From the NCBI GenBank assembly GCA_030602265.1, contig JAUWAB010000003.1, positions 81,054 through 145,053 of the forward strand: DNA of 64,000 nucleotides, read 5' to 3'. Positions 17,053 through 25,836 of this stretch are shown in pieces. Origin of the DNA: Prolixibacteraceae bacterium. GTDB taxonomy: Bacteria; Bacteroidota; Bacteroidia; Bacteroidales; Prolixibacteraceae. The notes below the pieces were generated by a model. The model made no database searches and was not told where the DNA came from. It saw only the letters and a program-made list of their open reading frames with translations. Both the position numbers and the translations under genes were made by a program. How positions within the stretch are numbered: the stretch's first letter is position 1; each line of letters begins with the position of its first letter.

Positions 17053-17556
17053 TTAGTGAATATCTCCTCTTAAGTCTGCTTTCCAAACCATCCAGCTCAA
17101 AGCTTCTGCCAGTTTGTCCATCTCCTTTACCGCAACCTCCATTGAATCACATTTTTTTACCGGAAACGCCGGCTTTCTGTCTTTTCCCACCAGAAATATG
17201 CGGATATCAGAAGTTTCTGAAACATTCTGACGGTTCGACCGGCTCCAGGAAACAAACTTCCTGGTCATCGGCAGGGCGGTTAGTCCCGCATAATTATCAA
17301 GATTCTCCCATCTGCCGAACAGTGGGTAGCCCAATGGACCTGAAAACCTTTTAACGCGGCGCCTGCTCAGATCAATTAAAACCCCATCTGTACTGGTTGC
17401 AAGAAAAAAACCAAGAATAAGCAATACCATACCCATGATGTCCAAAATAAACAGGAGTCCCACTGCAAGGAAAATCCATCCGGAGAAGGCAAGCTGAGGC
17501 CCGAATGTCTTATCCAACCGGTTGGTAATAATCATGGTTAAGTTCAATTTACCCAT
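17053..17556 (-). CDS. Small membrane protein with PH-like tail, unknown function
   Basis: A protein of about 167 residues with two adjacent hydrophobic helices (about 20-55) and a soluble tail rich in beta-prone segments (GVLIDLSRRRVKRF, DIRIFLVGKD), similar in layout to bacterial PH-domain membrane proteins; the protein at 58472 has the same outline. I do not recognise a family. The ATG at 17556 directly abuts a -7-like box (TATATTTG, 17564-17557). If that box is used, translation must start at the next ATG (17535). It precedes the propeller gene by 25 bases. Confidence 0.65.
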   Translation of the reverse strand: MGKLNLTMIITNRLDKTFGPQLAFSGWIFLAVGLLFILDIMGMVLLILGFFLATSTDGVLIDLSRRRVKRFSGPLGYPLFGRWENLDNYAGLTALPMTRKFVSWSRSNRQNVSETSDIRIFLVGKDRKPAFPVKKCDSMEVAVKEMDKLAEALSWMVWKADLRGDIH

Positions 17557-17564
17557 CAAATATA
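17557..17564 (-). promoter_or_regulatory. Candidate -7 box TATATTTG abutting a start codon
   Basis: Exact TAnnTTTG on the minus strand, ending at the base before the ATG at 17556. A TTG is at 17581-17579, closer than the usual spacing. If functional, transcription would begin inside the annotated start and favour the ATG at 17535. Confidence 0.35.
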
Positions 17565-17606
17565 CAAACCGGAAGTGACAATTTTCGCTGAAACTGAGTC
17601 AGTAAT

Positions 17607-17644
17607 AAAAAAAAAAAAATAAAAAAGAGGGGCCTGAGCCCCTC
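17607..17644 (-). terminator. Intrinsic terminator
   Basis: On the minus strand GAGGGGC-TCAG-GCCCCTC (17644-17627) forms a perfect 7-pair hairpin followed by a T-rich tract through 17607. It ends transcription coming from the heme-type receptor and the structured element just upstream. Confidence 0.88.
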
Positions 17645-17650
17645 CGCTAA

Positions 17651-17727
17651 GCAAAAAGCACCGAATTGATTGATCGTTGATTTTTCTGTCTTTAACCACC
17701 TTGCCTCAGGTGGGAGGCGCTTTTTGC
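17651..17727 (-). other. Structured non-coding element ahead of a terminator
   Basis: A perfect 9-base inverted repeat (GCAAAAAGC at 17651-17659, GCTTTTTGC at 17719-17727) encloses an inner hairpin (CCACCT at 17696-17701 with AGGTGG at 17708-17713) and an alternative pairing GCCTC/GAGGC. No open reading frame is convincing. On the minus strand it runs directly into the terminator at 17644-17607, so hairpins plus terminator could be a small RNA, a 3' UTR fragment or an attenuator. I recognise no known RNA family and found no confident promoter. Confidence 0.4.
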
Positions 17728-17814
17728 ACTACTTGAAAAACGGCATCCTTTTTCTATTATTGCCTGCCTCAAACAACTGGAGTGTTAAAAATGGTTTATG
17801 TATCCGGTCAGGCA

Positions 17815-20208
17815 TCAGGGTTTAAACGACAAAGAAAGCGATATACTCCGTCCCGGCGCAGCAATGCCTGAAGAATAAGTCCGGTACCTTTTATTCAGGA
17901 TATTATTCAGTCCGGCACTGACAGTGAACTGCTTAGTGACACTATATGCCGAGGCAAGGTTCAGTGTCCACCATGAAGGACTATAAGGGTTACCGTTCCT
18001 GTCTGGGATATAAAGGTAAGGTTTCTCCCTTTCTTCAGGAGCGAGTCTGCTGTGTGATATCTCCCCGTTCGCCTGTACATTTATTTCTGCAGTAAGATTT
18101 TCCCTGGTATGCCCAACGCGGATACTCCCAAAAACCGGAGGGATATGCCTCAAAGGATTTCCGTATGAATCCCTGCCTTTAAGATAAGACAGGCTCCCTT
18201 TTGCCCGGATACCGGAAAAAAGATGCCATTCAAGCTGGCTGCTTATACCCAGAATTTCGGCGTGGTCGGCATTTACAAGGGACTCAATGCGGCTCATTAC
18301 CCCGTTGTACATCAGGGAATCCCGGCCGTTAAACTGTGCTGGCCGCCTTACCATGGCATCTTTGAGCCAGGTTCTGAATGCGGTCACCTCCACCTGGTGT
18401 TTTCCACTGAAGCGTCTGATCATCCTGCCTTCCAGGTTATAGGCATACTCCGGCTTAAGGTCCGGATTCGGTACGATCAGATTTCCGGGTTCTGAATCAA
18501 ATATCTTGGCCACATCGTCAATATTCGGTGAACGGAATGCTGACGATGCCATCAGGTTGAACTGCCAGTCAGAAGATGGTTCCCAGACGATGCCCAAATT
18601 ACCGTTAACAGCCTGGTTAACCGAACTAAACTGAAGAAAAGGAAACTGATAATACCGTCTGTCAAATTCACCTTCCATGCGGGTAACAGACCAGCGGACA
18701 CCCCCGTTAAGAATGACACCGTCGCCGGCAATATATTTCCCCGACAGGTAAAGTGCATTGGAATGATATAAAGAGCCATCCGGGTATCTTGATCCGGCCC
18801 CGCTGATTTCCCCAGACAACAGGTTTTCCGATATTCCCCCGGAATGCACCTTGTTCACAGTCATCTCATAACCATACATGATCAGCAGATCAGCATCCAA
18901 ATCACGGGTAAAGTCCAGGGACAGGCTGTAAACATTAAGGGATTCCGAACGGTGGAACAAATCCGGTGAGTTCAGGTTGCGGTCGTGGCGGCTTTCCCTG
19001 AAATACTGATAACCGGCGATCATGCTGGCGCGGTCGAACAGCTGGTTATGTGACAGCCAGTCTGCCTGAGCGGAGGCCAGCAGCCATTTCTGCGGACCAT
19101 AGTACCAGTCGGCATACCTGAGCGCATTACCGCGATATACGATAAGACGGTCGTAACGGGGGACATCACCAGTACCTGAATAATGAATCCCCAGGTTAAT
19201 ACCGACCCCCTGTGCAGGGAGTATCCGCAGTCTGCCCATAAGGGTATACTGATGATAAGCCGTATACACCTGCTTTCTCGGGTTCCTGTTTTTGGCAACC
19301 GAATCACGTCCGTCAAATCGTTCAGGAACTACATAATGAGGCCGAAGATATTCTACTGGCCCTTCAGTTCCCATGACCAGGTCTCCATAGCCGGCATAGG
19401 TACCTGCCAAGATGGCCCCCCATCTTGGCCTTCCGTATCCCAGGCGACCATGGAGAATCCCTGAGTTATTGCCCGAAGCATAGGAAGTCCTGAAGAAATG
19501 GTCCGTAAATCCCGACGTGGCAGTACTCAGTCTGGGACGGAAAGTACTGAAATGAAGTACACCTCCCATGGCATCGCTTCCGTATATTACAGATCCCGGA
19601 CCAAGCAGAATCTCGGCATTTTCGACCATATTCGGATCAACAGATACCACATTATGCAGGTTTCCGCTTCTGAAAATGGCATTGTTCATCCGCACGCCAT
19701 CGACCACCAGCAAGAGCCGGTTTGCAGAAAATCCCCGGATCATAGGGCTTCCGCCACCCTGCTGGCTCTCCTGAATGAATACTTCGCCTGTAGCGGCCAG
19801 CTGATGGGCAGTATTCTGTGGCTGGGTCAGTGTTATACTCTCCACACCGCTTTGAATGATTTTATTCGGAACCTCAGATTTATTTTCCGGCCTGCGTGAA
19901 ACAGAAATGACCACCTCCCCAATATCCAGTGGCTGTTCGGAAAGCCTCACTATATAACCATAGGAAGAAATTGTCAGTTTACTGAGCCTCAGATTCTCAT
20001 AAGAAGGATGTCGGAAGTGAAGCATATCCCGGTCGGAGAACCGTTCAAGACTCGCCATCCCCCGGCTGTCGGTCATCACCGCCGCACGTGCAGAACTGAT
20101 AATTACACCCTCAAGAGGCATGGCTGTTTTCAGGTCCAGCACAGTGACTACCTGACTTTCAACTGACAAGAAACTAAAAACGAAGCAGAACGCATACAGA
20201 TACCTCAT
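17815..20208 (-). CDS. TonB-dependent receptor of the heme/hemoglobin type
   Basis: A 797-residue receptor: signal peptide (about 1-19), a short CarboxypepD-like domain (20-95), plug (about 105-225, with GGSPMIRGFSANRLLLVVDG and GSVIYGSDAMGG) and barrel ending in SFKP. In the barrel, FRSP at 558 and NPDL at 581 match the FRAP/NPDL boxes of heme receptors such as HmuR and HemR. The plug block NRLLLVVDGVRMNNAIFRSG is also typical of the hemoglobin/transferrin/lactoferrin receptor group. It is the third TonB receptor within 16 kb and sits near hemN-hemG-hemH. Heme or hemoprotein uptake is the best reading; the protein ligand is unknown. Confidence 0.8.
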   Translation of the reverse strand: MRYLYAFCFVFSFLSVESQVVTVLDLKTAMPLEGVIISSARAAVMTDSRGMASLERFSDRDMLHFRHPSYENLRLSKLTISSYGYIVRLSEQPLDIGEVVISVSRRPENKSEVPNKIIQSGVESITLTQPQNTAHQLAATGEVFIQESQQGGGSPMIRGFSANRLLLVVDGVRMNNAIFRSGNLHNVVSVDPNMVENAEILLGPGSVIYGSDAMGGVLHFSTFRPRLSTATSGFTDHFFRTSYASGNNSGILHGRLGYGRPRWGAILAGTYAGYGDLVMGTEGPVEYLRPHYVVPERFDGRDSVAKNRNPRKQVYTAYHQYTLMGRLRILPAQGVGINLGIHYSGTGDVPRYDRLIVYRGNALRYADWYYGPQKWLLASAQADWLSHNQLFDRASMIAGYQYFRESRHDRNLNSPDLFHRSESLNVYSLSLDFTRDLDADLLIMYGYEMTVNKVHSGGISENLLSGEISGAGSRYPDGSLYHSNALYLSGKYIAGDGVILNGGVRWSVTRMEGEFDRRYYQFPFLQFSSVNQAVNGNLGIVWEPSSDWQFNLMASSAFRSPNIDDVAKIFDSEPGNLIVPNPDLKPEYAYNLEGRMIRRFSGKHQVEVTAFRTWLKDAMVRRPAQFNGRDSLMYNGVMSRIESLVNADHAEILGISSQLEWHLFSGIRAKGSLSYLKGRDSYGNPLRHIPPVFGSIRVGHTRENLTAEINVQANGEISHSRLAPEEREKPYLYIPDRNGNPYSPSWWTLNLASAYSVTKQFTVSAGLNNILNKRYRTYSSGIAAPGRSISLSLSFKP

Positions 20209-20291
20209 GCCGGATTATCAAATTGAATATATACAGAATCATTTTGATCCCAAAAATATTTAATTGTGAAGATATTATAATGGATATAATG

Positions 20292-20319
20292 AAAAAACCC
20301 CGGTGCCTCTGCACCGGGG
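20292..20319 (-). terminator. Leader terminator-like hairpin upstream of heme-type receptor
   Basis: CCCCGGTGC (20298-20306) and GCACCGGGG (20311-20319) form a perfect 9-pair stem with a 4-base loop, followed on the minus strand by six T (20297-20292). It lies about 84 bases upstream of the receptor start in the same orientation, with no gene behind it on that strand, so it fits an attenuator or the end of a small RNA. Confidence 0.65.
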
Positions 20320-20643
20320 TCCAACTAAACCTAACTAAACCAAACTTATGAAAAAACAGCACTGGGCTGATGAAGTCAAACTTTATAATGTAAACAACTA
20401 ACTCTTGAAATTGTTTTCATGGCTTTGAAGCAATTTTCTTTTCGTTGTTTCTAATTATAGATTTACAATTACTGTGCCAAAAATACAAAAAACAGATAAA
20501 TACTGAAAAATATTTTCGTTTTTCTTGATTTTTATTTCTTAAACCATCTTGAATGCCATTACACAAAGAACCATCAACTTTATTTTATCGTCTGAAACTG
20601 TTGATACATAGTACAACAATCATTCCAGATTCTAAAAATTCGA

Positions 20644-20651
20644 TATATTTG
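20644..20651 (+). promoter_or_regulatory. Candidate -7 box TATATTTG for lepA
   Basis: Exact TAnnTTTG, followed by GC, 35 bases before the lepA ATG. No TTTG at the ideal -33 distance; support is the box, its position and the long upstream non-coding region. Confidence 0.5.
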
Positions 20652-20686
20652 CGCAAAATTTTCAGTCCTTGTAAAACAATTTCCGG

Positions 20687-22474
20687 ATGAACAGAATCAG
20701 AAATTTCTGCATTATTGCCCATATTGACCATGGTAAAAGTACCCTGGCTGACCGCTTGCTTCAAATGACCAATACGGTTTCGGAGCGCGACATGCACGAC
20801 CAGGTGCTTGACAGCATGGATCTTGAGCAAGAGCGTGGCATAACCATCAAGAGCCACGCCATCCAGATGGACTATGAATTCAAGGGTGAAAAATACAAGC
20901 TCAACCTTATTGACACCCCGGGGCATGTGGATTTCAGCTACGAGGTTTCCCGGTCGATTGCAGCCTGTGAAGGTGCATTACTGATCATTGATGCCACGCA
21001 GGGGATACAGGCTCAAACCATTTCCAATCTCTATCTGGCACTTGAAAACGACCTGGAGATCATCCCGGTTATGAATAAGATGGATATGGATTCGGCCATG
21101 CCCGAGATTGTGTCTGAGCAGATAATGGACCTGATCGGATGCGACCACGACGATATTATTCAGGCGAGCGGAAAAACAGGAATGGGTGTTGAACTGATCC
21201 TTGAGAGGATTATTGAGCGAATTCCCCCTCCCAAGGGAGATCCGGAGGCGCCGCTGGAGGCGCTGATTTTCGATTCGGTTTTCAATTCCTTCAGGGGGGT
21301 AATTGCTTATTTTAAGATCGTAAACGGCCAGATCCGCAAGGGTGATCTGGTAAAATTTGTGGCCACAAAAAAAGAGTACTATGCCGATGAGGTCGGTGTT
21401 CTCAGGTTGGGGCTTGAACCACGGGAAGAACTGATGTCGGGAGATGTGGGTTATATTATTTCAGGGATCAAAACCGCCAAGGAGGTTAAAGTGGGTGACA
21501 CCATTACCCACGTCAAACGATCGTGCGAAAAAGCGATTGAAGGCTTTGAGGAAGTGAAGCCCATGGTTTTTGCCGGGGTTTATCCAATTGATGCCGACGA
21601 TTATGAAGACCTTCGGAATGCTATGGATAAGCTTCAGCTGAACGATGCTTCCCTGACTTTTGAACCTGAATCGTCGGCAGCACTTGGATTCGGTTTCCGT
21701 TGCGGCTTCCTGGGGCTGCTCCATATGGAGATCATCCAGGAAAGGCTCGACCGTGAGTTTGACATGAATGTCATCACTACGGTTCCCAACGTATCGTACA
21801 AGATCCTCCTTTCAAGCGGGGAGGAGACAGAGGTATACAATCCTTCAGGAATGCCGGCCTCCAACCTGATCGACACCATTGAAGAACCCTACATCAGGGC
21901 AAATATTATTACGACGGCAGAGTATATCGGCTCCATCATGACACTTTGTCTGGAAAAAAGGGGCACACTCATCAACCAGAGCTACCTGACAGCTGAAAGG
22001 GCAGAACTGGTTTTTGACATGCCCTTAGGTGAAATCGTATTTGACTTTTACGACAAACTGAAGAGCATCTCAAGGGGTTATGCCTCTTTTGATTACCACA
22101 TGAACGGGTATAAACCGGCCAAACTGGTAAGGCTCGACATACTGCTCAACGGGGAGATGGTGGATGCACTGTCCACCCTGATCCATTTCGACAATGCCTA
22201 CTACTTTGGACGCAGGATGTGCGAAAAGCTTAAAGAGCTTATCCCTCGCCAGCAGTTTGACGTGGCCATCCAGGCAGCCATCGGGGCAAAAATCATTGCC
22301 AGGGAAACCGTGAAAGCCGTTCGAAAAGATGTAACAGCGAAATGTTACGGGGGTGACATTTCGCGTAAACGCAAACTGCTTGAAAAACAGAAAAAAGGCA
22401 AGAAACGCATGAAACAGGTCGGTAATGTCGAAGTCCCGCAAAAAGCATTTCTTGCCGTGCTGAAGCTGGATTAA
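20687..22474 (+). CDS. lepA: Elongation factor 4 (LepA), ribosome back-translocase GTPase
   Basis: A 595-residue translational GTPase that acts on stalled ribosomes. G motifs are clear: [10 protein letters not shown] (G1, about residue 10), RGIT (G2), DTPGHVDF (G3) and NKMD (G4). Domains II, III and V follow, and the C-terminal LepA-specific domain contains [20 protein letters not shown] and ends [10 protein letters not shown], diagnostic for the family. Length is typical (about 600). The gene appears monocistronic; its stop is 8 bases from the convergent rprY stop. Confidence 0.98.
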   Translation: MNRIRNFCIIAHIDHGKSTLADRLLQMTNTVSERDMHDQVLDSMDLEQERGITIKSHAIQMDYEFKGEKYKLNLIDTPGHVDFSYEVSRSIAACEGALLIIDATQGIQAQTISNLYLALENDLEIIPVMNKMDMDSAMPEIVSEQIMDLIGCDHDDIIQASGKTGMGVELILERIIERIPPPKGDPEAPLEALIFDSVFNSFRGVIAYFKIVNGQIRKGDLVKFVATKKEYYADEVGVLRLGLEPREELMSGDVGYIISGIKTAKEVKVGDTITHVKRSCEKAIEGFEEVKPMVFAGVYPIDADDYEDLRNAMDKLQLNDASLTFEPESSAALGFGFRCGFLGLLHMEIIQERLDREFDMNVITTVPNVSYKILLSSGEETEVYNPSGMPASNLIDTIEEPYIRANIITTAEYIGSIMTLCLEKRGTLINQSYLTAERAELVFDMPLGEIVFDFYDKLKSISRGYASFDYHMNGYKPAKLVRLDILLNGEMVDALSTLIHFDNAYYFGRRMCEKLKELIPRQQFDVAIQAAIGAKIIARETVKAVRKDVTAKCYGGDISRKRKLLEKQKKGKKRMKQVGNVEVPQKAFLAVLKLD

Positions 22475-22482
22475 TCCACGAT

Positions 22483-23172
22483 CTAAATAATCAGTTTATA
22501 ACCCTTCCCGTGAACGTTGATGATTTCAACGGTCGGTTCATCCTTGAGGTGTTTACGGAGTTTGGTGATGTATACATCCATACTCCTCGCATTAAAATAG
22601 TTGTCATCTATCCAGATCGACTTCAGTGCAAAATTACGTTCCAGCACCTTGTTTGCATTCTGGCACAGAAGTTTGAGCAAATCCGATTCCTTGGTGGTAA
22701 GTTTTACCACATCCTCACCGTTTGTAAGGGTTTGCTTCCGGGTATCGAAAGTATACCTTCCCAGTTTGTAAATCTGCTGGTTCAGGTTCTGATTGTCCTG
22801 CGCAGTTCTCCGGAGTATGGCTTCTATCCTGAATATCAGCTCTTCCATGGAAAAAGGCTTGGTAATGTAGTCATCAGCCCCAAGTTTAAACCCTTCTATC
22901 ACGTCATCCTTCAGGTTTTTGGCCGTAAGGAAGATCACCGGCACCTCGCTGTTCACCATCCTGATATCCCTGGCTAATGTAAAGCCATCCTTCCTGGGCA
23001 TCATAATATCCAGGATGCAGATATCAAAATGATCCTTCATGAATCCTTTGAATGCAGCCTCACCATCTGGAAATAATGTGGCGTCATATCCTTTGGCAAT
23101 CAGATATTCCCTGAGCAGAAGCCCCAGGTTCTCATCATCTTCTGCCAGTAAAAGCTTAACCTTTTGTTCCAT
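22483..23172 (-). CDS. rprY: Response regulator, OmpR family, RprY-like
   Basis: A 229-residue regulator. The receiver domain (about 6-120) has the acidic pair EDDE near residues 11-14, phosphoacceptor Asp in LDIMMPRKDG (about 55), Thr in FLTAK and Lys in TKPFS. The winged-helix DNA-binding domain (about 130-228) has LTTKESDLLKLLC and SMDVYITKLRKHL, closely matching RprY of Bacteroides fragilis and Porphyromonas. The gene lies after its kinase and overlaps it by 17 bases. In relatives RprY is linked to stress and sodium/oxidative responses; targets here cannot be read. Confidence 0.92.
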   Translation of the reverse strand: MEQKVKLLLAEDDENLGLLLREYLIAKGYDATLFPDGEAAFKGFMKDHFDICILDIMMPRKDGFTLARDIRMVNSEVPVIFLTAKNLKDDVIEGFKLGADDYITKPFSMEELIFRIEAILRRTAQDNQNLNQQIYKLGRYTFDTRKQTLTNGEDVVKLTTKESDLLKLLCQNANKVLERNFALKSIWIDDNYFNARSMDVYITKLRKHLKDEPTVEIINVHGKGYKLII

Positions 23173-24751
23173 TTTTTTTCTTGTTATTTACTACCGGAAA
23201 ATATATACTGAATTTTGTTCCTTTATTGGGAGTACTCTCTACCAAAATCTTGCCGTTATGGGCATCCACAATTTTCTTCACATAGCTGAGTCCAAGCCCA
23301 AAACCTTTTACGTTATGTACATTGCCGGTCGGAACCCGGTAGAACCGTTCAAAAATCTGACTCTGGTGTTCCCTGGCAATCCCAATACCTCTGTCGGCTA
23401 CCGATAAAATCACTGATTCCTTATGATATTCAGTGGTCACGGTAATATCGGGGATTTCGTTGCTGTATTTTACGGCATTGTCAAGCAGGTTGAACACCAC
23501 ATTGGTGATGTGTACCTCGTCGCCCCGGATGGTATCCTTCTCGGCGCGAAGGTCGGAATGAAGCTCCCCGCTGCTGTTTTTAACACGCAGCTCAAAATTA
23601 CCTATCACGCCCCTCACCAGTTCATTCATTCCGATCTCCTTGAACCGCAATTTAAGTCGTCCTTCATTGAATATGGCCATCTGCAGAACCTTTTCCACCT
23701 GAAAACTAAGCCTTTTGCTCTCCTGGTTAATGACCCCTGAAATGTGTTCAATGGTTTTGGGGGTTGTTGAAATGGAAGCATCCTGGAGCATCTGGCTGGC
23801 CAGGGATATGGTAGAAATCGGGGTTTTCAGTTCATGCGTCATATTGTTGATGAAGTCATTCTTAATCTGCGACAATTTCTTCTGCCGGAATATAATAAAT
23901 ATGGTATAGGCAAAGATCGCGATCAGCAGGCTGGTCAGCACTACCGTCGGAATCACCATGATTCCGGTCAGGTTGAGCAAATACCCTGAACGTTTCGGGA
24001 AATAGACCACCAGATAATTGGCCTTTGGCATCACATAATCGTTGGGAAACAGAGGGTGGGCGTATTCCTTTACCTTTTTTGAAGTTTTAAAGTCGGGGCT
24101 TCCGGCAATGATACTCTCCTCATTGCGTGTAAATGTTTTAACTGCATACTTCATATCCAGACTGATACCCTGTATCCTCAGCTCTTCAAGAAGCGTCTTC
24201 TCCAGGTATTCAGCATCAAGACGCTCTTCGATGGGTAGGTTTCTGAAAAACACTTTCTGGATAAACTGAACATTCTCCCGGATCTGCTTCTCGATTATCA
24301 AGCGCTGTTGCACGTTGTAATCATGCAGCTTGTCGAAGGCAGAAGGGAACTGTCCGGGCATTCCGCGGGATGACTGGGTAATGGAGACCACCGTATCGGA
24401 GTATTCGATTTCCAGCTGCTCTCTAAGAAACGGTGAATTCCGACCCACACTAAAGGAGAGTGAATAATTCTGGCTGCTGAAGCCTAACGGCATGGGAACA
24501 TCACTGCTTATCGTTCCGGATGGCTGGCTTCGCTGCTGGTATACTCTGGCAAGCTCTTCTTCCAGTATAAACTGGGTTTCATGTTCCTCCAGCTTCTTTG
24601 TAACCTGGGTCAGCAATTGTTTCACGGCCTGGTCAAATTGTTCCTCCCTGATATCAGCCGCTTTCTTAATACTGTTGGTCTGAACCAGGATGAGACCAGT
24701 CATAACCAGACCCATCAGGATAATAAGTGTTAACAGCTTGTTTTTACTCAT
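23156..24751 (-). CDS. rprX: Sensor histidine kinase, RprX-like
   Basis: A 531-residue membrane kinase. An N-terminal helix (about 6-25), a periplasmic sensor region of about 230 residues and a second helix (about 262-285) lead to HisKA with the H-box MTHELKTPIS (about 304) and HATPase with N-box NLLDNAVKYSN, DRGIG, and FGLGLSY. The order kinase then regulator, with a 17-base overlap, implies coupled translation. A -7 box ends four bases before the ATG, so the mRNA may lack a leader. Confidence 0.92.
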   Translation of the reverse strand: MSKNKLLTLIILMGLVMTGLILVQTNSIKKAADIREEQFDQAVKQLLTQVTKKLEEHETQFILEEELARVYQQRSQPSGTISSDVPMPLGFSSQNYSLSFSVGRNSPFLREQLEIEYSDTVVSITQSSRGMPGQFPSAFDKLHDYNVQQRLIIEKQIRENVQFIQKVFFRNLPIEERLDAEYLEKTLLEELRIQGISLDMKYAVKTFTRNEESIIAGSPDFKTSKKVKEYAHPLFPNDYVMPKANYLVVYFPKRSGYLLNLTGIMVIPTVVLTSLLIAIFAYTIFIIFRQKKLSQIKNDFINNMTHELKTPISTISLASQMLQDASISTTPKTIEHISGVINQESKRLSFQVEKVLQMAIFNEGRLKLRFKEIGMNELVRGVIGNFELRVKNSSGELHSDLRAEKDTIRGDEVHITNVVFNLLDNAVKYSNEIPDITVTTEYHKESVILSVADRGIGIAREHQSQIFERFYRVPTGNVHNVKGFGLGLSYVKKIVDAHNGKILVESTPNKGTKFSIYFPVVNNKKKNGTKG

Positions 24752-24755
24752 GCTG

Positions 24756-24763
24756 CAAATATA
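24756..24763 (-). promoter_or_regulatory. Candidate -7 box TATATTTG at the rprX start
   Basis: Exact TAnnTTTG on the minus strand with four bases between it and the rprX ATG (24751). Since this box is centred near -7, the transcript would start at or very near the A of ATG. Confidence 0.45.
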
Positions 24764-24820
24764 ATTTCAGGAAGTCTGATTTATAGAAACTTAACATTAT
24801 TTAACAGCGAGGGATCCAGA

Positions 24821-25393
24821 CTACAGCCCGTTACTGACCAGTTTCTCAATCACTTCCGGATAATACCGGTGTTCCAGCTCATGAATTTTCTCAGCCAGGG
24901 ATTCGGCCGTATCCGATTCGTCCACCCGGCATTTCGCCTGAAAAATGATATTTCCTTCATCATAATGCTCATTCACATGGTGTATGGTAATCCCCGAAAA
25001 GGGCTCCCGGTTCTGAATGACTGCCTCATGGACACGCATGCCATACATATTTTTCCCGCCATATTCAGGTAATAAGGCAGGATGAATATTGATTATTTTA
25101 AACTTCCGTACCATTTTTTCAGGCACAAGCCATAAAAATCCTGCCAAAACCACAAGGTTAATTTTTCGTATTGTGAGAAAATTTTCAACTTCCGGGGTTT
25201 CGTAAAACTGATTCCGGTTAAATACAAAGGTTTCAATGTTCATTTTTTCTGCCCTTTGCAGAGCATAGGCATACGGCTTGTTCGACAACAGACACACTAC
25301 TTTAATATGCTTGTTATCAGCAAAGTATTCCATAATTTTTTGGGCATTGCTGCCCGAGCCAGACGCCATAATTGCCAATCGGATCATATCCAT
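24821..25393 (-). CDS. purN: Phosphoribosylglycinamide formyltransferase
   Basis: A 190-residue enzyme of purine synthesis that formylates GAR with 10-formyl-THF. The N-terminal ASGSGSNAQ binds phosphate; the catalytic block is NIHPALLPEYGG (catalytic Asn and His) and the conserved Asp is in HVNEHYDEGNII. Length fits the PurN family and excludes formyl-THF deformylase PurU, which carries an ACT domain. It is divergent from the acpP operon. Confidence 0.95.
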   Translation of the reverse strand: MDMIRLAIMASGSGSNAQKIMEYFADNKHIKVVCLLSNKPYAYALQRAEKMNIETFVFNRNQFYETPEVENFLTIRKINLVVLAGFLWLVPEKMVRKFKIINIHPALLPEYGGKNMYGMRVHEAVIQNREPFSGITIHHVNEHYDEGNIIFQAKCRVDESDTAESLAEKIHELEHRYYPEVIEKLVSNGL

Positions 25394-25495
25394 TTCAGTA
25401 TTGATTTTAAATTGGAATATTGGACCTATATGTTCTATTTTAGCTCATTATGAGGCATATGATAGGGATGGGCCCAATATTTTTTATTGCATTTC

Positions 25496-25527
25496 TTTGA
25501 AATATAGATTGTAAATTTATTACTTTG
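25496..25527 (+). promoter_or_regulatory. Promoter of the acpP-fabF-rnc operon
   Basis: A TTTG -33 element at 25496-25499 is followed after 20-21 bases by TTACTTTG (25520-25527), close to the TAnnTTTG consensus. The start would lie about 45 bases before the acpP ATG. Confidence 0.6.
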
Positions 25528-25576
25528 CACCGAATTTTGAATAACCATTTTTTAGTATTAACTTAAAATTTTTGCT

Positions 25577-25819
25577 ATGTCTGATATTGCATCAAAAGTA
25601 AAAGCAATCATCGTTGACAAATTAGGCGTCGATGAAAGTGAAGTAACCAACGAGGCATCATTCACCAATGACCTTGGTGCTGATTCATTGGATACTGTTG
25701 AATTGATCATGGAATTTGAAAAGGAATTTGACCTGGCTATTCCGGATGATCAGGCTGAGAAGATCTCCACCGTTGGTGAAGCCATTTCTCACATCGAAGA
25801 AGCCATTAAAAACAAATAA
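25577..25819 (+). CDS. acpP: Acyl carrier protein
   Basis: An acidic 80-residue carrier protein of fatty acid synthesis. The phosphopantetheine attachment Ser lies in GADSLDTVE (about residues 36-44), and the helix arrangement matches type II ACPs. Classic order acpP-fabF-rnc follows: fabF begins 17 bases downstream. Confidence 0.98.
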   Translation: MSDIASKVKAIIVDKLGVDESEVTNEASFTNDLGADSLDTVELIMEFEKEFDLAIPDDQAEKISTVGEAISHIEEAIKNK

Positions 25820-25836
25820 TTGCAGAACTTTCATTT

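Larger units (their letters stand above)
20209..20686. other. 478-base divergent gap between receptor and lepA
   Basis: This gap holds the hairpin at 20292-20319, an ACTAAACCTAACTAAACC repeat (20323-20340), a 17-codon plus-strand reading frame (20348-20401, MKKQHWADEVKLYNVNN) preceded by AAACTT, and a -7 box for lepA at 20644. The tiny frame could be a leader peptide or chance. The remaining sequence (20402-20640) is AT-rich and shows nothing further to me. Confidence 0.5.

Noticed and set aside
20174..20362. A 62-codon minus-strand frame over the leader hairpin
   Set aside because: It runs through the terminator-like hairpin and the receptor start and has a composition expected of AT-rich non-coding DNA.
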